Below are positions 36,823-46,379 of a DNA stretch of 64,000 nt, in pieces. Source of the DNA: Saccharopolyspora thermophila. GTDB lineage: Bacteria > Actinomycetota > Actinomycetes > Mycobacteriales > Pseudonocardiaceae. Position 1 is the stretch's first letter. Each line of letters begins with the position of its first letter. The translations under genes were made by a program, and so were the position numbers. The notes below the pieces were generated by a model. The model had not been told where the DNA came from. It saw only the letters and a program-made list of their open reading frames with translations, and made no database searches. The stretch spans positions 186,001 through 250,000 of the forward strand of contig NZ_BMMT01000005.1 in assembly GCF_014646075.1 (NCBI RefSeq), read 5' to 3'.

Positions 36823-36909
36823 CCGCACCTCCCGGAATCCAGCGCCCGACCCAGATCAGCGGTGGCAGCATCCCCGCACCGGAGCGAGTCCGCAGGCCAC
36901 GTGCAGGAG

Positions 36910-36933
36910 TATATCGCGCCGATATATCGGCGC
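36910..36933. promoter_or_regulatory. Putative PadR operator (overlapping palindromes)
   Basis: An 18-bp perfect palindrome, GCGCCGATATATCGGCGC (36916-36933), overlaps a second inverted repeat, TATATCG-CGC-CGATATA (36910-36926). It lies between padR and the divergent DUF5318 gene. AT-centred palindromes of this type are used by PadR/VirR-like regulators; binding is inferred. Confidence 0.6.
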
Positions 36934-37033
36934 ACGTCTTGTGAACTGCCGCCGCAGTGGTCGTCGTCACGGCGGCGGAGGACGGCGGCCGGGGCTGCCC
37001 TGAACGGCGCATGGAGCAGTCGCGGTGGACACG

Positions 37034-37039
37034 TACCCT
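37034..37039 (+). promoter_or_regulatory. Putative -10 box of the leaderless DUF5318 gene
   Basis: TACCCT ends 6 nt before the GTG at 37046, with no Shine-Dalgarno sequence. The same arrangement is found before pcnA and the leuS leader. Confidence 0.5.
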
Positions 37040-37045
37040 GTGGTC

Positions 37046-37450
37046 GTGCAGACCCAACGGCAGGTGGTCGATTACGCGTTGCAGCGCCGAGCGTTGCTCG
37101 CGGAGGTCCACGCTGGCCGGGTCGGGGTGATGGAGGTCTGCGACGCCGATCCGTACCTGCTGCGGGCGGCGGAGTTCCATGGTGAACCGAGCGGGATTCC
37201 CTGCCCGGTGTGCCGGAAGGAGCCGTTGACCCTCGTGTCCTGGGTTTTCGGCGACGCCCTCAAGCACGCGTCCGGTTCGGCGCGCGCCCCGGAGGAGCTC
37301 GACCGGATGGCGACCATGTTTGAGGAGTTCAACGTCTACGTCGTAGAGGTATGCCGCACATGTAACTGGAACCACCTGGTGCAGTCCTACGTCCTCGGAA
37401 CCGGTGGCTTGAACGACGGCCGGTCCCGGCGCAAGACTGCAGCAGAGTGA
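37046..37450 (+). CDS. DUF5318 family zinc-ribbon-like protein
   Basis: 134 aa with two CxxC pairs, Cys53-Cys56 (IPCPVCRKE) and Cys103-Cys106 (EVCRTCNW), which should bind zinc. The protein is conserved in actinobacteria in front of ponA (Rv0049 in M. tuberculosis), but its role is unknown. GTG 37046 is chosen because the promoter-like TACCCT sits 6 nt upstream and the resulting N-terminus matches the family. A GTG at 37025 would add 7 residues. Confidence 0.85.
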   Translation: MQTQRQVVDYALQRRALLAEVHAGRVGVMEVCDADPYLLRAAEFHGEPSGIPCPVCRKEPLTLVSWVFGDALKHASGSARAPEELDRMATMFEEFNVYVVEVCRTCNWNHLVQSYVLGTGGLNDGRSRRKTAAE

Positions 37451-37552
37451 CCTCGGCCGTGCCCCGACGCGACCGAGCGCGCCCGGTGCGGCGCACTCCC
37501 GACGTGAACGCATCACCCGGCGTCCGATGACGCCTGTCCTGGAGGCCCACTC

Positions 37553-40500
37553 GTGAACGACGAGCGCGACGACCACTCCCCAGGCCGCCGCCCAAGGCCG
37601 CACCCCGATGGTCGAGGCACCCCACCACCGCCGCCGCGTCCCGGACCGCCGCGCCCCGGCGGTGACCCGGGTCGGCCTCCGCAGCGACCCGCGCCCGGTC
37701 CCGGCGCGGGCGGTCCGGCGTGGCCGGGCGCGGAAACGAGGCCCGGCGGGCCTGCCCGGCGGCCCGCTCCGCCGCCCGGCGGTCCGCAGTGGCCGGCCGA
37801 GAACCCGGACATCCAGGACACCCAGAAGCACCCACCGGTGCCGCCGCCGGGCCAGCACGCACCTCGGCCGGGCGGCGAGCCCGCGCAGGAGCGCACCGAT
37901 GCCTGGACGCCGTCGTTCGACGACGATGACCAACCGGACCTGGCCAAACGGTTGAACGGCGGTGACGCGCCGACGGACAACCGCGGGGGCCGCACGCTCG
38001 ACCTGCCCACCACCTACGCCGCGGCGCCGCCCGCTGGTCCGCGGCAGGGGCCGCGGCCCGGCCCGCAGCAGAACCGGCAGCCGCCGCCACCGCCGGGCGA
38101 CGAACAGCCGACCCAGCACATCCCGCAGACCCCGGCGGACGACGACCGGCGTCCCTCCGGGGGTGCTGCGGCGGCCGCGGCGGGTGCCGGGATGGCTGGT
38201 GCCGCGGGTGGTGCTGTCCGGGGCGGCGACCCGGTCCCGCCCCGGGAGCCGCAGCTGCTCACGCACCAGGAGCAGGGCAGCACCTACGACTACTACGCCG
38301 ACGACCACCCGGTCGACGACCCGTACCCCAGCTACGACGACGATCGGAACGATCTCGATGGCGACTACGACGGCGACGACCGAGATCCGGACGACCTCGC
38401 CGACCAGGACGACGAGATGAGCGCCAAGCAGGCCAGGCGCCGGAAGCTGTGGCGGCGCGTCCGGCGCTGTTGCTACGTCGCCGTCGCGTGCGTGGTGCTG
38501 CTCCCGGTCGCGGTCTTCATCTACGGCTACCTCGCCTGGGACGTGCCGGACGAGGCCAAGGTGATGAGCGCGGCCCGGCCGATCGAGCTGCAGTACGCCA
38601 ACGGCGCTCCGCTCGCGCGCGTCGAGCCGAAGGGCTCGCGGGAGATCGTCAAGAACATCAACGACGTCTCCGAGGTGATGCGTAACGCCACCATCGCTGC
38701 CGAGGACGCCACGTTCCGCACCAACCCCGGCTTCGACTTCATGGGCATCGCCCGCTCGGTCTACTTCCTGGTGACCGGCTCGGGTGTCGGCGGCGGCTCC
38801 ACGATCACCCAGCAGTTCATCAAGCTGGACCTGGAGCTGAACAAGAAGGACCCGACGTACGTCCGCAAGATCAAGGAAGTCGTCCTCGCGTTCAAGATGA
38901 CGCAACAGCGCGAGAAGGACGACATCCTCCTGGCGTACCTGAACACCGCGTACTACGGCCGCGGCGCGGACGGGATCACCGCTGCGTCGCGCGCCTTCTT
39001 CAACAAGAAGCCGAGCGAGCTCAACGCGGCGGAAGCGGCCATGCTGGCGGGCATGGTGCAGCGCCCGCGCGACAACGACCCCCGCGTGGACCTGGAACAG
39101 GCCACCACGCGCTGGAACTACGTCGTCGAGCAGATGGAGAGGAACGGGTTCCTGCAGCCCGGCGAGCGGCAGACCATGCGGATGCCCGAGACGCTGCCCC
39201 GCTCGGAGTGGAAGTCCAACAACAGGCTCACGCCCGAACAGGACGCCATCTGGGAGGCCATCAAGGACGAACTGGAGGGCCACGACCTCTCCGCGAGCGC
39301 GCTCTCCCGCGGCGGCTACACGATCCGGACCACCATCGACCCGGAGGCGCAGCAGAAGGCCGAGGCCGCGGTCCACGCGGTGATGGATGACGAGCCCGAG
39401 TCGCTGCGCACGTCGCTGGTCGCGGTGGACCCCAAGAACGGTGGCGTCCTGGCCTACTACGGCTCGAAGAAGACCGTCGGCGACCTGGACTGGGCCAGCC
39501 GGCCGCAGCAGCCGGGCTCCTCGTTCAAGCCCTTCGTCGTGCTCGCCGGTCTGGAGAAGGGCCGGGGCATCGGCGAGACCTACGACGGCAGCTCGCCGCA
39601 GACCATCGCCGGGACCGAGTTCGCCAACGCGCCGGGCGTCAGGTGCGACGTGCCGGAGCACTGCGGCATTCGTGAGGCCATGACCAAGTCGGTCAACACG
39701 GTTTTCGTCAACCTCGCCAACCAGATCGGGGCGTCGAACGTCGCGAAGGCCGCGCACCAGGCGGGCATCCCGGAGTCCACGAAGCTCGCCAACGACAACG
39801 GCGTGACCGAGGCCGGTATCGCGCTGGGCATGTACCCGGTGCGCCCGGTCGACATGGCCGCCGCGTACGCGACGTTCGTCAACGAGGGCCAGCGGGTCAA
39901 GCCGCACTTCGTGGCGGAGGTGACCAGCCCGGAGACGGGCAAGCTGGACCTGGACGTTCCCGAACCGGAGCCGGCCTACGGCGACGAGGAGACCAGCAAG
40001 GACATGGCCTTCAACGTCGGGCAGACCCTGACGAGGGTCGCCGAGCACTCCAAGGCGCCGCTGAGCGGCAACCGGCCGGTGGTGTCCAAGACCGGGACCC
40101 ACCAGTGGGGCAACACCACCAAGAACCAGAACGCGTGGATGATCGGCGCCACCCCGCAGATCTCCACGGCGGTGGCGATGCTCAACGACGACAACGGCCC
40201 GAAGCCGTTGGAGGACGCCAACGGCGAGAGCTTCTACGGCGGTGGGTTGCCGGCCAAGGTGTGGCAGAAGTTCATGAACGACTACCTCAAGGGCAAGAAG
40301 GTGATGCCGCTGCCCACCGGGGAGAAGATCGGCCAGTTCGAGGACACCCCGCCGCCCCCGCCGCCGGCGCCGACGACCCAGCCGTCGACCACCTCGAATC
40401 CGCCGACCTCGGAGGACGATGATTCGAGCGAGTCGGACAAGCCGGACCGGCCCACGCACAGCCGGCCGCGGCCCGGTGACGACTGCGGGGGCTGGCTGGA

Positions 40501-40591
40501 GCCGCCGTGCGACGACACCGGCGGTGACGACGGTGACGGGGACTCCGGTCCGCCGAACCACGTGGCACCGACGAGAACGAGGACTCGGTAG
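37553..40591 (+). CDS. ponA: Bifunctional class A penicillin-binding protein (PonA)
   Basis: 1012 aa, long for the family because of a Pro/Asp-rich cytoplasmic N-terminus of about 300 residues. One transmembrane helix is at about 304-328. The GT51 glycosyltransferase domain has catalytic Glu384 (AAEDATF) and [10 protein letters not shown]. The transpeptidase domain has Ser656-SFK659, SVN and KTG at 846-848. It polymerises and cross-links peptidoglycan outside the membrane. The C-terminus is a Pro/Thr/Asp tail. The disordered N-terminus may bind cytoplasmic partners or be phosphorylated. Confidence 0.96.
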   Translation: MNDERDDHSPGRRPRPHPDGRGTPPPPPRPGPPRPGGDPGRPPQRPAPGPGAGGPAWPGAETRPGGPARRPAPPPGGPQWPAENPDIQDTQKHPPVPPPGQHAPRPGGEPAQERTDAWTPSFDDDDQPDLAKRLNGGDAPTDNRGGRTLDLPTTYAAAPPAGPRQGPRPGPQQNRQPPPPPGDEQPTQHIPQTPADDDRRPSGGAAAAAAGAGMAGAAGGAVRGGDPVPPREPQLLTHQEQGSTYDYYADDHPVDDPYPSYDDDRNDLDGDYDGDDRDPDDLADQDDEMSAKQARRRKLWRRVRRCCYVAVACVVLLPVAVFIYGYLAWDVPDEAKVMSAARPIELQYANGAPLARVEPKGSREIVKNINDVSEVMRNATIAAEDATFRTNPGFDFMGIARSVYFLVTGSGVGGGSTITQQFIKLDLELNKKDPTYVRKIKEVVLAFKMTQQREKDDILLAYLNTAYYGRGADGITAASRAFFNKKPSELNAAEAAMLAGMVQRPRDNDPRVDLEQATTRWNYVVEQMERNGFLQPGERQTMRMPETLPRSEWKSNNRLTPEQDAIWEAIKDELEGHDLSASALSRGGYTIRTTIDPEAQQKAEAAVHAVMDDEPESLRTSLVAVDPKNGGVLAYYGSKKTVGDLDWASRPQQPGSSFKPFVVLAGLEKGRGIGETYDGSSPQTIAGTEFANAPGVRCDVPEHCGIREAMTKSVNTVFVNLANQIGASNVAKAAHQAGIPESTKLANDNGVTEAGIALGMYPVRPVDMAAAYATFVNEGQRVKPHFVAEVTSPETGKLDLDVPEPEPAYGDEETSKDMAFNVGQTLTRVAEHSKAPLSGNRPVVSKTGTHQWGNTTKNQNAWMIGATPQISTAVAMLNDDNGPKPLEDANGESFYGGGLPAKVWQKFMNDYLKGKKVMPLPTGEKIGQFEDTPPPPPPAPTTQPSTTSNPPTSEDDDSSESDKPDRPTHSRPRPGDDCGGWLEPPCDDTGGDDGDGDSGPPNHVAPTRTRTR

Positions 40592-40593
40592 CG

Positions 40594-40632
40594 CAGCAGG
40601 GGCATCCGCGGTCGGCGGGTGCCCCTGCCGCT
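40594..40632 (+). terminator. Hairpin downstream of ponA
   Basis: CAGGGGCA at 40597-40604 pairs with TGCCCCTG at 40620-40627, with further pairing in the flanks. It lies just after the ponA stop and just before the promoter of the next gene. Confidence 0.55.
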
Positions 40633-40646
40633 GTCCGGGGCCCAAG

Positions 40647-40652
40647 TAGCAT
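40647..40652 (+). promoter_or_regulatory. Putative -10 box of the leaderless GT87 gene
   Basis: TAGCAT lies 6 nt before the GTG start at 40659 and no ribosome-binding site is present. It follows the ponA terminator directly. Confidence 0.5.
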
Positions 40653-40658
40653 CCGGTC

Positions 40659-42299
40659 GTGTCCACGTCGAGCGAGCCCACCAGCACCGACCCGCCGTCG
40701 CCCGGCAACCGTCCCAGCGCCGCGGTGGACAGCGACTCGCTCGGCCCCGCGGACCGGGTGGTGCCGACCTGGACCGAGCCGCTGGCGTGGGCGCTCAGCC
40801 GCCCCTTCGGCGGCCGGATGGGCCGCCACGCCCAGGTGGGGCGGCAGTGGTTCTGGACCCCGCTGCGGGTGGTGCTGCTGCTCGCGGTGCTGATGCTGGC
40901 CGCCGCGTGGCTGTTCAAGGCCCCCTGCCAGGTCACCCACGACACCGGCAACGGACCGCAGCTGGACTGGCGCGACCACCGCCAGTACACGGCGATGTGC
41001 TACACGGACATCATCCCGCGCTACGGGATGGGCGATCTCGCTCCGGACACCGCCTTCCCCTACAAGACCGCCTGGCTGGAGAACCCGGGCACGCCGCAGC
41101 AGAAGGTGCGGTACATGGAGTACCCGGTGCTCACCGGGCTGTTCCAGTGGGTCAACGCGCGGGTCGCCGACGGGTGGGCGACGCTGGCCGGGTTCGGCTG
41201 GCTGCCCGGCGGCATGATCACCGTGCTCTACTTCAACATCTCGGCGTTCTGGCTGGCCGCGGCCTGGCTGGTGACCGTCTGGGCGCTGGTGCTGCTGTGC
41301 CGTCGGCGGCTCTGGGACGCCGCGCTGGCCGCCGTCTCGCCGCTGGTCTTCGTGCACGCCTTCACCAACTTCGACGCGTTGGCCGCGGCCCTGGGCACCA
41401 CGGGGCTGCTCGCGTGGTCGCGGCGCCGACCGGTGCTGGCCGGGGTGCTGATCGGTCTCGGCGGGGCGACGAAGCTGTACCCGCTGTTCTTCCTCGGCCC
41501 GCTGCTGGTGCTGGCGCTGCGTGCCGGGAAGCTGACCGAGGCGATGCGGTCCGTGCTGGCGGCCGCCGTGGCGTGGCTGGCGGTCAACCTGCCGATCCTG
41601 CTGCTGTACCCGGCGGGGTGGCGGGAGTTCTTCCGGTTGAACGCCGAGCGGCCCGCCGACCCGGACTCGCTCTACAACGTGCTGATGCACTTCACCGGCT
41701 GGGCCGGTTTCGACGGGCCGCTGGCCGACGGGCAGGTTCCGGTGGTGCTGAACCTGGTCAGCCTCCTGCTGTTCCTGGCGGCCTGCGCGGGGATCGCCTG
41801 GCTCGCGCTGGCCGCGCCGACGCGGCCGCGGCTGGCGCAGCTGTGCTTTTTGGTGGTGGCGGCGTTCCTGCTGACCAACAAGGTGTGGAGCCCGCAGTAC
41901 TCGCTGTGGCTGGTGCCGCTGGCGGTGCTGGCGATCCCCCGCTGGCGGCTGCTGCTCGGGTGGATGCTGGTCGATGCGGCGGTGTGGGCGCCGCGGATGT
42001 ACTACTACCTGGGCACCGGGAACAAGGGCCTACCGGAGGGCTGGTTCCTCGGCGCGGTCGTCATCCGCGACGCCGTGGTGGTCGCGCTGTGCGTGCTGGT
42101 GGTCCGTGAGGTCCTGCGACCGGCGGAGGACAAGGTCCGCGTCGCGCTGGCGGCGCGCGGCGAGCGTCCCGCGGGCGCAGTGGACGACCCGTGCGGCGGT
42201 TTTCTGGACGGGGCGCGGGACCGGTTCGTGTGGCCGTGGCGGGGACGCCGCGGCGAGCTGTGCCCGAACAGCGGAGGGCACCTGGTACCGCGCCGGTAG
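40659..42299 (+). CDS. GT87-type (DUF2029) membrane glycosyltransferase
   Basis: 546 aa with about 10-11 transmembrane helices starting near residue 70, and a large first extracytoplasmic loop ([36 protein letters not shown]). It corresponds to Rv0051, which follows ponA1 in mycobacteria. Polyprenyl-phosphate-sugar-dependent glycosyl transfer to an envelope component is expected from the family. The start GTG 40659 seems leaderless. Confidence 0.85.
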   Translation: MSTSSEPTSTDPPSPGNRPSAAVDSDSLGPADRVVPTWTEPLAWALSRPFGGRMGRHAQVGRQWFWTPLRVVLLLAVLMLAAAWLFKAPCQVTHDTGNGPQLDWRDHRQYTAMCYTDIIPRYGMGDLAPDTAFPYKTAWLENPGTPQQKVRYMEYPVLTGLFQWVNARVADGWATLAGFGWLPGGMITVLYFNISAFWLAAAWLVTVWALVLLCRRRLWDAALAAVSPLVFVHAFTNFDALAAALGTTGLLAWSRRRPVLAGVLIGLGGATKLYPLFFLGPLLVLALRAGKLTEAMRSVLAAAVAWLAVNLPILLLYPAGWREFFRLNAERPADPDSLYNVLMHFTGWAGFDGPLADGQVPVVLNLVSLLLFLAACAGIAWLALAAPTRPRLAQLCFLVVAAFLLTNKVWSPQYSLWLVPLAVLAIPRWRLLLGWMLVDAAVWAPRMYYYLGTGNKGLPEGWFLGAVVIRDAVVVALCVLVVREVLRPAEDKVRVALAARGERPAGAVDDPCGGFLDGARDRFVWPWRGRRGELCPNSGGHLVPRR

Positions 42300-42395
42300 T
42301 CCCCGCCGTCCCCGGGAGGTTCGAGACGGCGGGCCAGGGACATTTCGGGGTTCGCCCCTGGTGCGGCGGGCCGCCGTGGCGGGGAACCTGGAGGC

Positions 42396-42587
42396 ATGAC
42401 AACGTACCGAATGCCCCTTGCCCGGCCGCGAGACGAGGCGATGATCGCGGGTGTCTGCGCCGGACTGGCCCGGCGGTTCGGCATGAAGCCGTTCACCGTC
42501 CGGGTCCTGTTCCTGCTGTCCTGCCTGCTGCCGGGTCCGCAGTTCGTGTTTTACATCGTGCTCTGGATCCTCATGCCCAAGCGCTGA
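42396..42587 (+). CDS. PspC domain-containing small membrane protein
   Basis: 63 aa, a stand-alone PspC domain: a basic N-terminus with MIAGVCAGLARRFGMKPFTVRVLF, then one or two hydrophobic stretches ending in LWILMPKR. PspC proteins sense membrane stress in other bacteria; single-domain versions in actinobacteria are uncharacterised. The Shine-Dalgarno spacing to ATG 42396 is very short. Confidence 0.85.
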   Translation: MTTYRMPLARPRDEAMIAGVCAGLARRFGMKPFTVRVLFLLSCLLPGPQFVFYIVLWILMPKR

Positions 42588-42604
42588 CCGCGGAGACTCG
42601 GCGT

Positions 42605-42627
42605 GGCGGGCGAGCAGCGAGCCCGCC
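42605..42627. terminator. Hairpin between pspC and the M20 peptidase gene
   Basis: GGCGGGC at 42605-42611 pairs with GCCCGCC at 42621-42627 with a 9-nt loop, between two converging genes. Confidence 0.45.
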
Positions 42628-42648
42628 GGGGCCGTGCGCGCGGGGGCG

Positions 42649-44064
42649 TCAGCGGTGGGCGTGGGCGTCGAGGACGTAGGCGATCGCCGAGGTGACCTTG
42701 GCCGCGAACGCCAGGTTCAACGACTCGTCCGGCACATGCGCGTTGCTGCCCGGGCCCAACGCCCCGGTGACCACGAACTGGGCGTCCGGGTAGGCGTCAT
42801 GCAGCAGCCCCATGAACGGGATCGAGCCGCCGAGGCCCATGGTCCGCCATGCCGCGCCGAACACCTCGTCACTCGCCCGGTCCAACGCCGTCACCAGCCA
42901 CGGCGCCGGGTCCGGCGCGTTCCAGCCCGGCCCGGTCTCGGTGTGGCCGAAGGTCACCTCCGCCCCGTACGGGACGTCGGTGGTCAGCGTCTCCCGCAGC
43001 GCGCGCAGCGCCGCCTCGGCGTCGGCGGTCGGCGGCAGCCGGAAGCTCAGCAGCACCGTCGTGTGTGGCCGCAGCACGTTGCCCGCGTCGGCCGGCAGGG
43101 GCAGCCCGTCGGCGCCGATCACCGACAGCGTCGGCCGCCAGGTGCTGTTCAGGGCGAGTTCGACCTCGTCCTCGGACACCGGGCGCACACCCTCCAGCCA
43201 CGGCACCGAGCCGCGCACCAGGCCCGGCGCGGCCTCGACCGCCGCCCGCGCCTCGGCGACCCGGTTCGCCGGGATCTCCACGTTCAGCTCCGGCACCAGG
43301 ACCTCGCCGGTGGCGGAGTCCTCCACCCGGTCCAGCAGCTGTCGCAGCACACGGAACGAGCTGGGCACGATGCCGCTGGCGATCCCCGAGTGCAGCCCGC
43401 TGTCGAGCACCCGCACCCGCAGCTCCAGCTGCACCAGGCCGCGCAGCGAGTTGGTCAGCCACAACCGGTCGTAGTCGCCCGCACCGGAGTCCAGGCACAC
43501 CACCAGGGACACCTCGCCGAGCCGGTCCGACAGGTGCTCCAGGTAGGCGGGCAGGTCCGGGCTGCCGGACTCCTCACCGGTCTCCAGCAGCACCACGCAG
43601 CGCGCGTGCGCGCCGCCGTTCGCGCGGACCGCCTCGATCGCGGTGATCGCCGCGTACCCGGCGTACCCGTCGTCGGCGGCGCCGCGGCCGTACAGCCGGC
43701 CGTCGCGCGCCACCGGGGTCCACGGGCCGAGCCCTGGCGACCAACCGCCGAGCGGCGGCTGCTTGTCGAGGTGGCCGTAGAGCAGCACGGTCGAGTCGGC
43801 CACGCCGTCGGTGGGCGGGATGTCCACGAGCAGCAGCGGGGTGCGCTCGGGCAGCCGCACGACCTCGATCCCGGCGCCCGGGATGTCGCGGGCCGAGATC
43901 CACGCCCGCACGTGCTCGATGGCGGCGTCCAGGTGCCCGGCGGCGGCCCAGCCGGCGTCGAACGCGGGGGAGATCGCCGGGATCTTCACCAGGTCGGCGA
44001 GGCTCGGCAGGACCGATTCCTCCCACGCCCGGTCAACGGTGTTGGTCACGGCTGCACGATCCAC
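42649..44064 (-). CDS. M20/M28-type dipeptidase (peptidase dimerisation domain)
   Basis: 471 aa. Metal ligands of the M20 family are visible: His98 in LLYGHLDKQP, Asp131 in GRGAADDGY, the ETGEESGSPD pair at about 161-170, an Asp in CLDSGAGDY, and a late His in GSNAHVPDE. A lid/dimerisation domain lies in the middle. It should hydrolyse dipeptides or related amides in the cytosol. GTG 44064 has AGGA upstream. No operon partner is evident. Confidence 0.9.
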   Translation of the reverse strand: MDRAAVTNTVDRAWEESVLPSLADLVKIPAISPAFDAGWAAAGHLDAAIEHVRAWISARDIPGAGIEVVRLPERTPLLLVDIPPTDGVADSTVLLYGHLDKQPPLGGWSPGLGPWTPVARDGRLYGRGAADDGYAGYAAITAIEAVRANGGAHARCVVLLETGEESGSPDLPAYLEHLSDRLGEVSLVVCLDSGAGDYDRLWLTNSLRGLVQLELRVRVLDSGLHSGIASGIVPSSFRVLRQLLDRVEDSATGEVLVPELNVEIPANRVAEARAAVEAAPGLVRGSVPWLEGVRPVSEDEVELALNSTWRPTLSVIGADGLPLPADAGNVLRPHTTVLLSFRLPPTADAEAALRALRETLTTDVPYGAEVTFGHTETGPGWNAPDPAPWLVTALDRASDEVFGAAWRTMGLGGSIPFMGLLHDAYPDAQFVVTGALGPGSNAHVPDESLNLAFAAKVTSAIAYVLDAHAHR

Positions 44065-44156
44065 GCCGCGATCCTATGCCCGCTCCCGACGCCCGCCCGG
44101 AGCTGTCCGGAACTGCCCAGCGCAGGAAATCCGCGCGGGCACGGAGTGCTGGCCGC

Positions 44157-44834
44157 TCAGCCGCCCGCCGAGACGATGATCGCCGGAACCGCGGTGATGG
44201 CGGCCAGCGTCGCTGCCACCGCCGCGCCGACGGCCTCACCCAGGTCCTCCCGCTCGGCGGTGGTCCGCAGCTCGGCCCGCTCGGCCCGGTTGAGGTCCAG
44301 CATGTAGGCGAGCCCGCTGCGCACGGTCAACGCGCTCAGCAGCGCCAGCCGCCCGTCGACCGGCCGTGTTCCGGCAGCCAGCTCGCGTAACTCCGCCACC
44401 AGCTGGTCGCGGGTCGCCCGATCGGGGTAGTAGCGGTCGTCGGGCAGCACCCCGAGGAACTTCCGATGCTCGCGCCGCAGCAGGCCCTGCTCGACGAGCA
44501 CCTGCCGGTGCACCTGGAACGCACTGGTGCGTCCGGGCAGCCACCAGGTGAGGTCGACGGGCTGGTTGTCCGGCCCGGCCCGCTGCTGCAGCTCAGCCAG
44601 CAGCCGGTCCATCCACGGCAGCCCGCTCCACCCCGCGTCGAGCAGCCGAACCGCGGTGCCCCGCACCTCGACCCGGTCGCGCAACGCCAACTCGCCGATC
44701 TCCGCCGCTGCCGCGGCCGTGTTCGGGTTCGCGCTGACGTAGTACGTCCCGTTGTCCTTGTGCATGAGCAGGGCGATCTCGTCGGGCAACGAGAGCGGAT
44801 TCGGGAACTCGGCCACGCGTTCAGTCTGTCTCAT
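44157..44834 (-). CDS. GOLPH3/VPS74 (GPP34) family protein
   Basis: 225 aa with the GPP34 features LSLPDEIALLMH near the N-terminus, a Trp/Gly-rich middle and LRREHRKFLGVLPDDRYYP. Eukaryotic members bind PI4P; actinobacterial members are uncharacterised and are often near regulatory or secondary-metabolism genes. The C-terminal 40 residues are Ala-rich and hydrophobic. The start is uncertain: ATG 44834 and GTG 44864 are both in frame and neither has a clear ribosome-binding site. Confidence 0.8.
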   Translation of the reverse strand: MRQTERVAEFPNPLSLPDEIALLMHKDNGTYYVSANPNTAAAAAEIGELALRDRVEVRGTAVRLLDAGWSGLPWMDRLLAELQQRAGPDNQPVDLTWWLPGRTSAFQVHRQVLVEQGLLRREHRKFLGVLPDDRYYPDRATRDQLVAELRELAAGTRPVDGRLALLSALTVRSGLAYMLDLNRAERAELRTTAEREDLGEAVGAAVAATLAAITAVPAIIVSAGG

Positions 44835-45164
44835 TCGTGCAGTTTTGTGCACCGTTGGCGGCACAGTCGGGAGCGCGATGGTCCAGGCCGCGTTAGTCGG
44901 ACCTCCATTACTTCGATGACCTGCGGTTTTGCCGTGATCGACAGGGTTCTACGGTGATCTCGCGGGAGGACGCCGGTCGAGTTCCGGCCACGCGGAATCC
45001 CTGTGGCAGGGGTCACGAAAACGCCCGGTTTCGTGCCAGGATGGCGGAGAGCGATCCATCGCTGCGCCGCGGCCGCCCGGGTGACCCACCGGGGCGGCGG
45101 GATGCAGTTGTCGGACACCACGCCACAAGCGAGGTGGGCCGACGCGGACACGAGGAGAACACAC
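44835..45164. other. Divergent promoter region of the 2-oxoacid dehydrogenase operon
   Basis: 330 bp between the GPP34 gene (minus) and the E1alpha gene (plus). I see no gene with good support and no clear operator here. An in-frame upstream extension of E1alpha exists but lacks family similarity. Confidence 0.4.
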
Positions 45165-46379
45165 ATGTCCCCCGAGCACTGGACGCGACCCACGACCGAA
45201 GGCACCGCCGGGCCCCCTGCCACCGCAGCCAAACCCACACGGGAGCAGGTGATCGCCGGTTTGCGTGCCACGAGCGAAGGCGGAGCTGACCTCGTCCAGC
45301 TCCTCACCCCCGAAGGCCAGCGGGTCGAGCACCCGGACTTCGACATCGACATCTCCGACGCGGACCTGCGTGACCTGTACCGCGACATGGTGCTGGTCCG
45401 CCGCGCCGACCGGGAAGGCAACGCGCTGCAGCGGCAGGGCCAGCTGGGCATCTGGGTCCCGCTGCTCGGCCAGGAGGCGGCCCAGATCGGCGCCGGCCGC
45501 GCGCTGCAGCCACAGGACATGGCCTTCCCCAGTTACCGGGAGCACGGCGTGGCCTGGTGCCGGGGCATCGACCCGACCGAGCTGTTCGGTATCTTCCGCG
45601 GCACCGACCACGGCAGCTGGGACCCCACCGCCACCCGCTTCCACCTCTACACGATCGTCATCGGCAACCAGTGCCTGAACGCCGCGGGCTACGCCATGGG
45701 CCAGCGCTTCGACGGCAAGGTCGGCGACCCGGACGGCGAGGCCACCATGGTGTTCTTCGGCGACGGCGCCACCAGCCAGGGCGACGTGCACGAGGCCATG
45801 GTGTGGTCGGCGGTCTACGACGCACCCCTGGTGTTCTTCTGCCAGAACAACCAGTGGGCGATCTCCGAACCGCTGGAGCGCCAGACCCGCGTGCCGCTGT
45901 ACCAGCGCGCCAGCGGCTACGGCTTCCCCGGCATTCGCGTCGACGGCAACGACGTGCTGGCCAGCCTCGCGGTCAGCCGGTGGGCGCTGGACGAGTGCCG
46001 CCAGGGCAACGGCCCGGTGCTGATCGAGGCGTTCACCTACCGCATGGACGCGCACACCACCTCCGACGACCCGACCCGCTACCGGCTGGCCGACGAGCAG
46101 GAGGCGTGGAAGCTCAAGGACCCGATCGAGCGGCTCCGGGTGCACCTGGTCCGCGAGCAGTTCGCCGACCAGGACTTCTTCGACGGCGTCGACGCCGAGG
46201 CCGACGAGCTCGCCGCGCGGCTGCGCGAGTTCTGCTTCACCATGCCCGACCCACCCCCCGAGCGGATCTTCTCCGAGGTGTACGCCGAGGAAACGCCGCA
46301 GCTCGCCGCCCAGCGCGAGGACTACCTGCGGTACCTGGCCGGGTTCGCAGACGAGGCGATGGCAGGAGGTGTGCGCTGA
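45165..46379 (+). CDS. 2-oxoacid dehydrogenase E1 component alpha subunit
   Basis: 404 aa, thiamine-diphosphate enzyme. The ThDP motif GDGATSQGDVHEAMVWSAV...NNQWA and the phosphorylation-loop-like YRMDAHTTSDDPTRYR are present. With the next two genes it forms a pyruvate or branched-chain 2-oxoacid dehydrogenase complex. Actinobacteria use this alpha/beta type mainly for branched-chain keto acids (BkdABC), giving primers for branched fatty acids. Sequence alone cannot separate the two. ATG 45165 has GAGGAG 7 nt upstream. The stop overlaps the E1beta start (TGATG). Confidence 0.93.
   Translation: MSPEHWTRPTTEGTAGPPATAAKPTREQVIAGLRATSEGGADLVQLLTPEGQRVEHPDFDIDISDADLRDLYRDMVLVRRADREGNALQRQGQLGIWVPLLGQEAAQIGAGRALQPQDMAFPSYREHGVAWCRGIDPTELFGIFRGTDHGSWDPTATRFHLYTIVIGNQCLNAAGYAMGQRFDGKVGDPDGEATMVFFGDGATSQGDVHEAMVWSAVYDAPLVFFCQNNQWAISEPLERQTRVPLYQRASGYGFPGIRVDGNDVLASLAVSRWALDECRQGNGPVLIEAFTYRMDAHTTSDDPTRYRLADEQEAWKLKDPIERLRVHLVREQFADQDFFDGVDAEADELAARLREFCFTMPDPPPERIFSEVYAEETPQLAAQREDYLRYLAGFADEAMAGGVR

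Noticed and set aside
35135..40990. A 1951-codon open frame on the minus strand across padR, DUF5318 and ponA
   Set aside because: Only its last 365 codons (inositol-phosphate synthase) are real. The rest is antisense to PonA and other genes with strong family motifs; long antisense frames are expected at this GC content.
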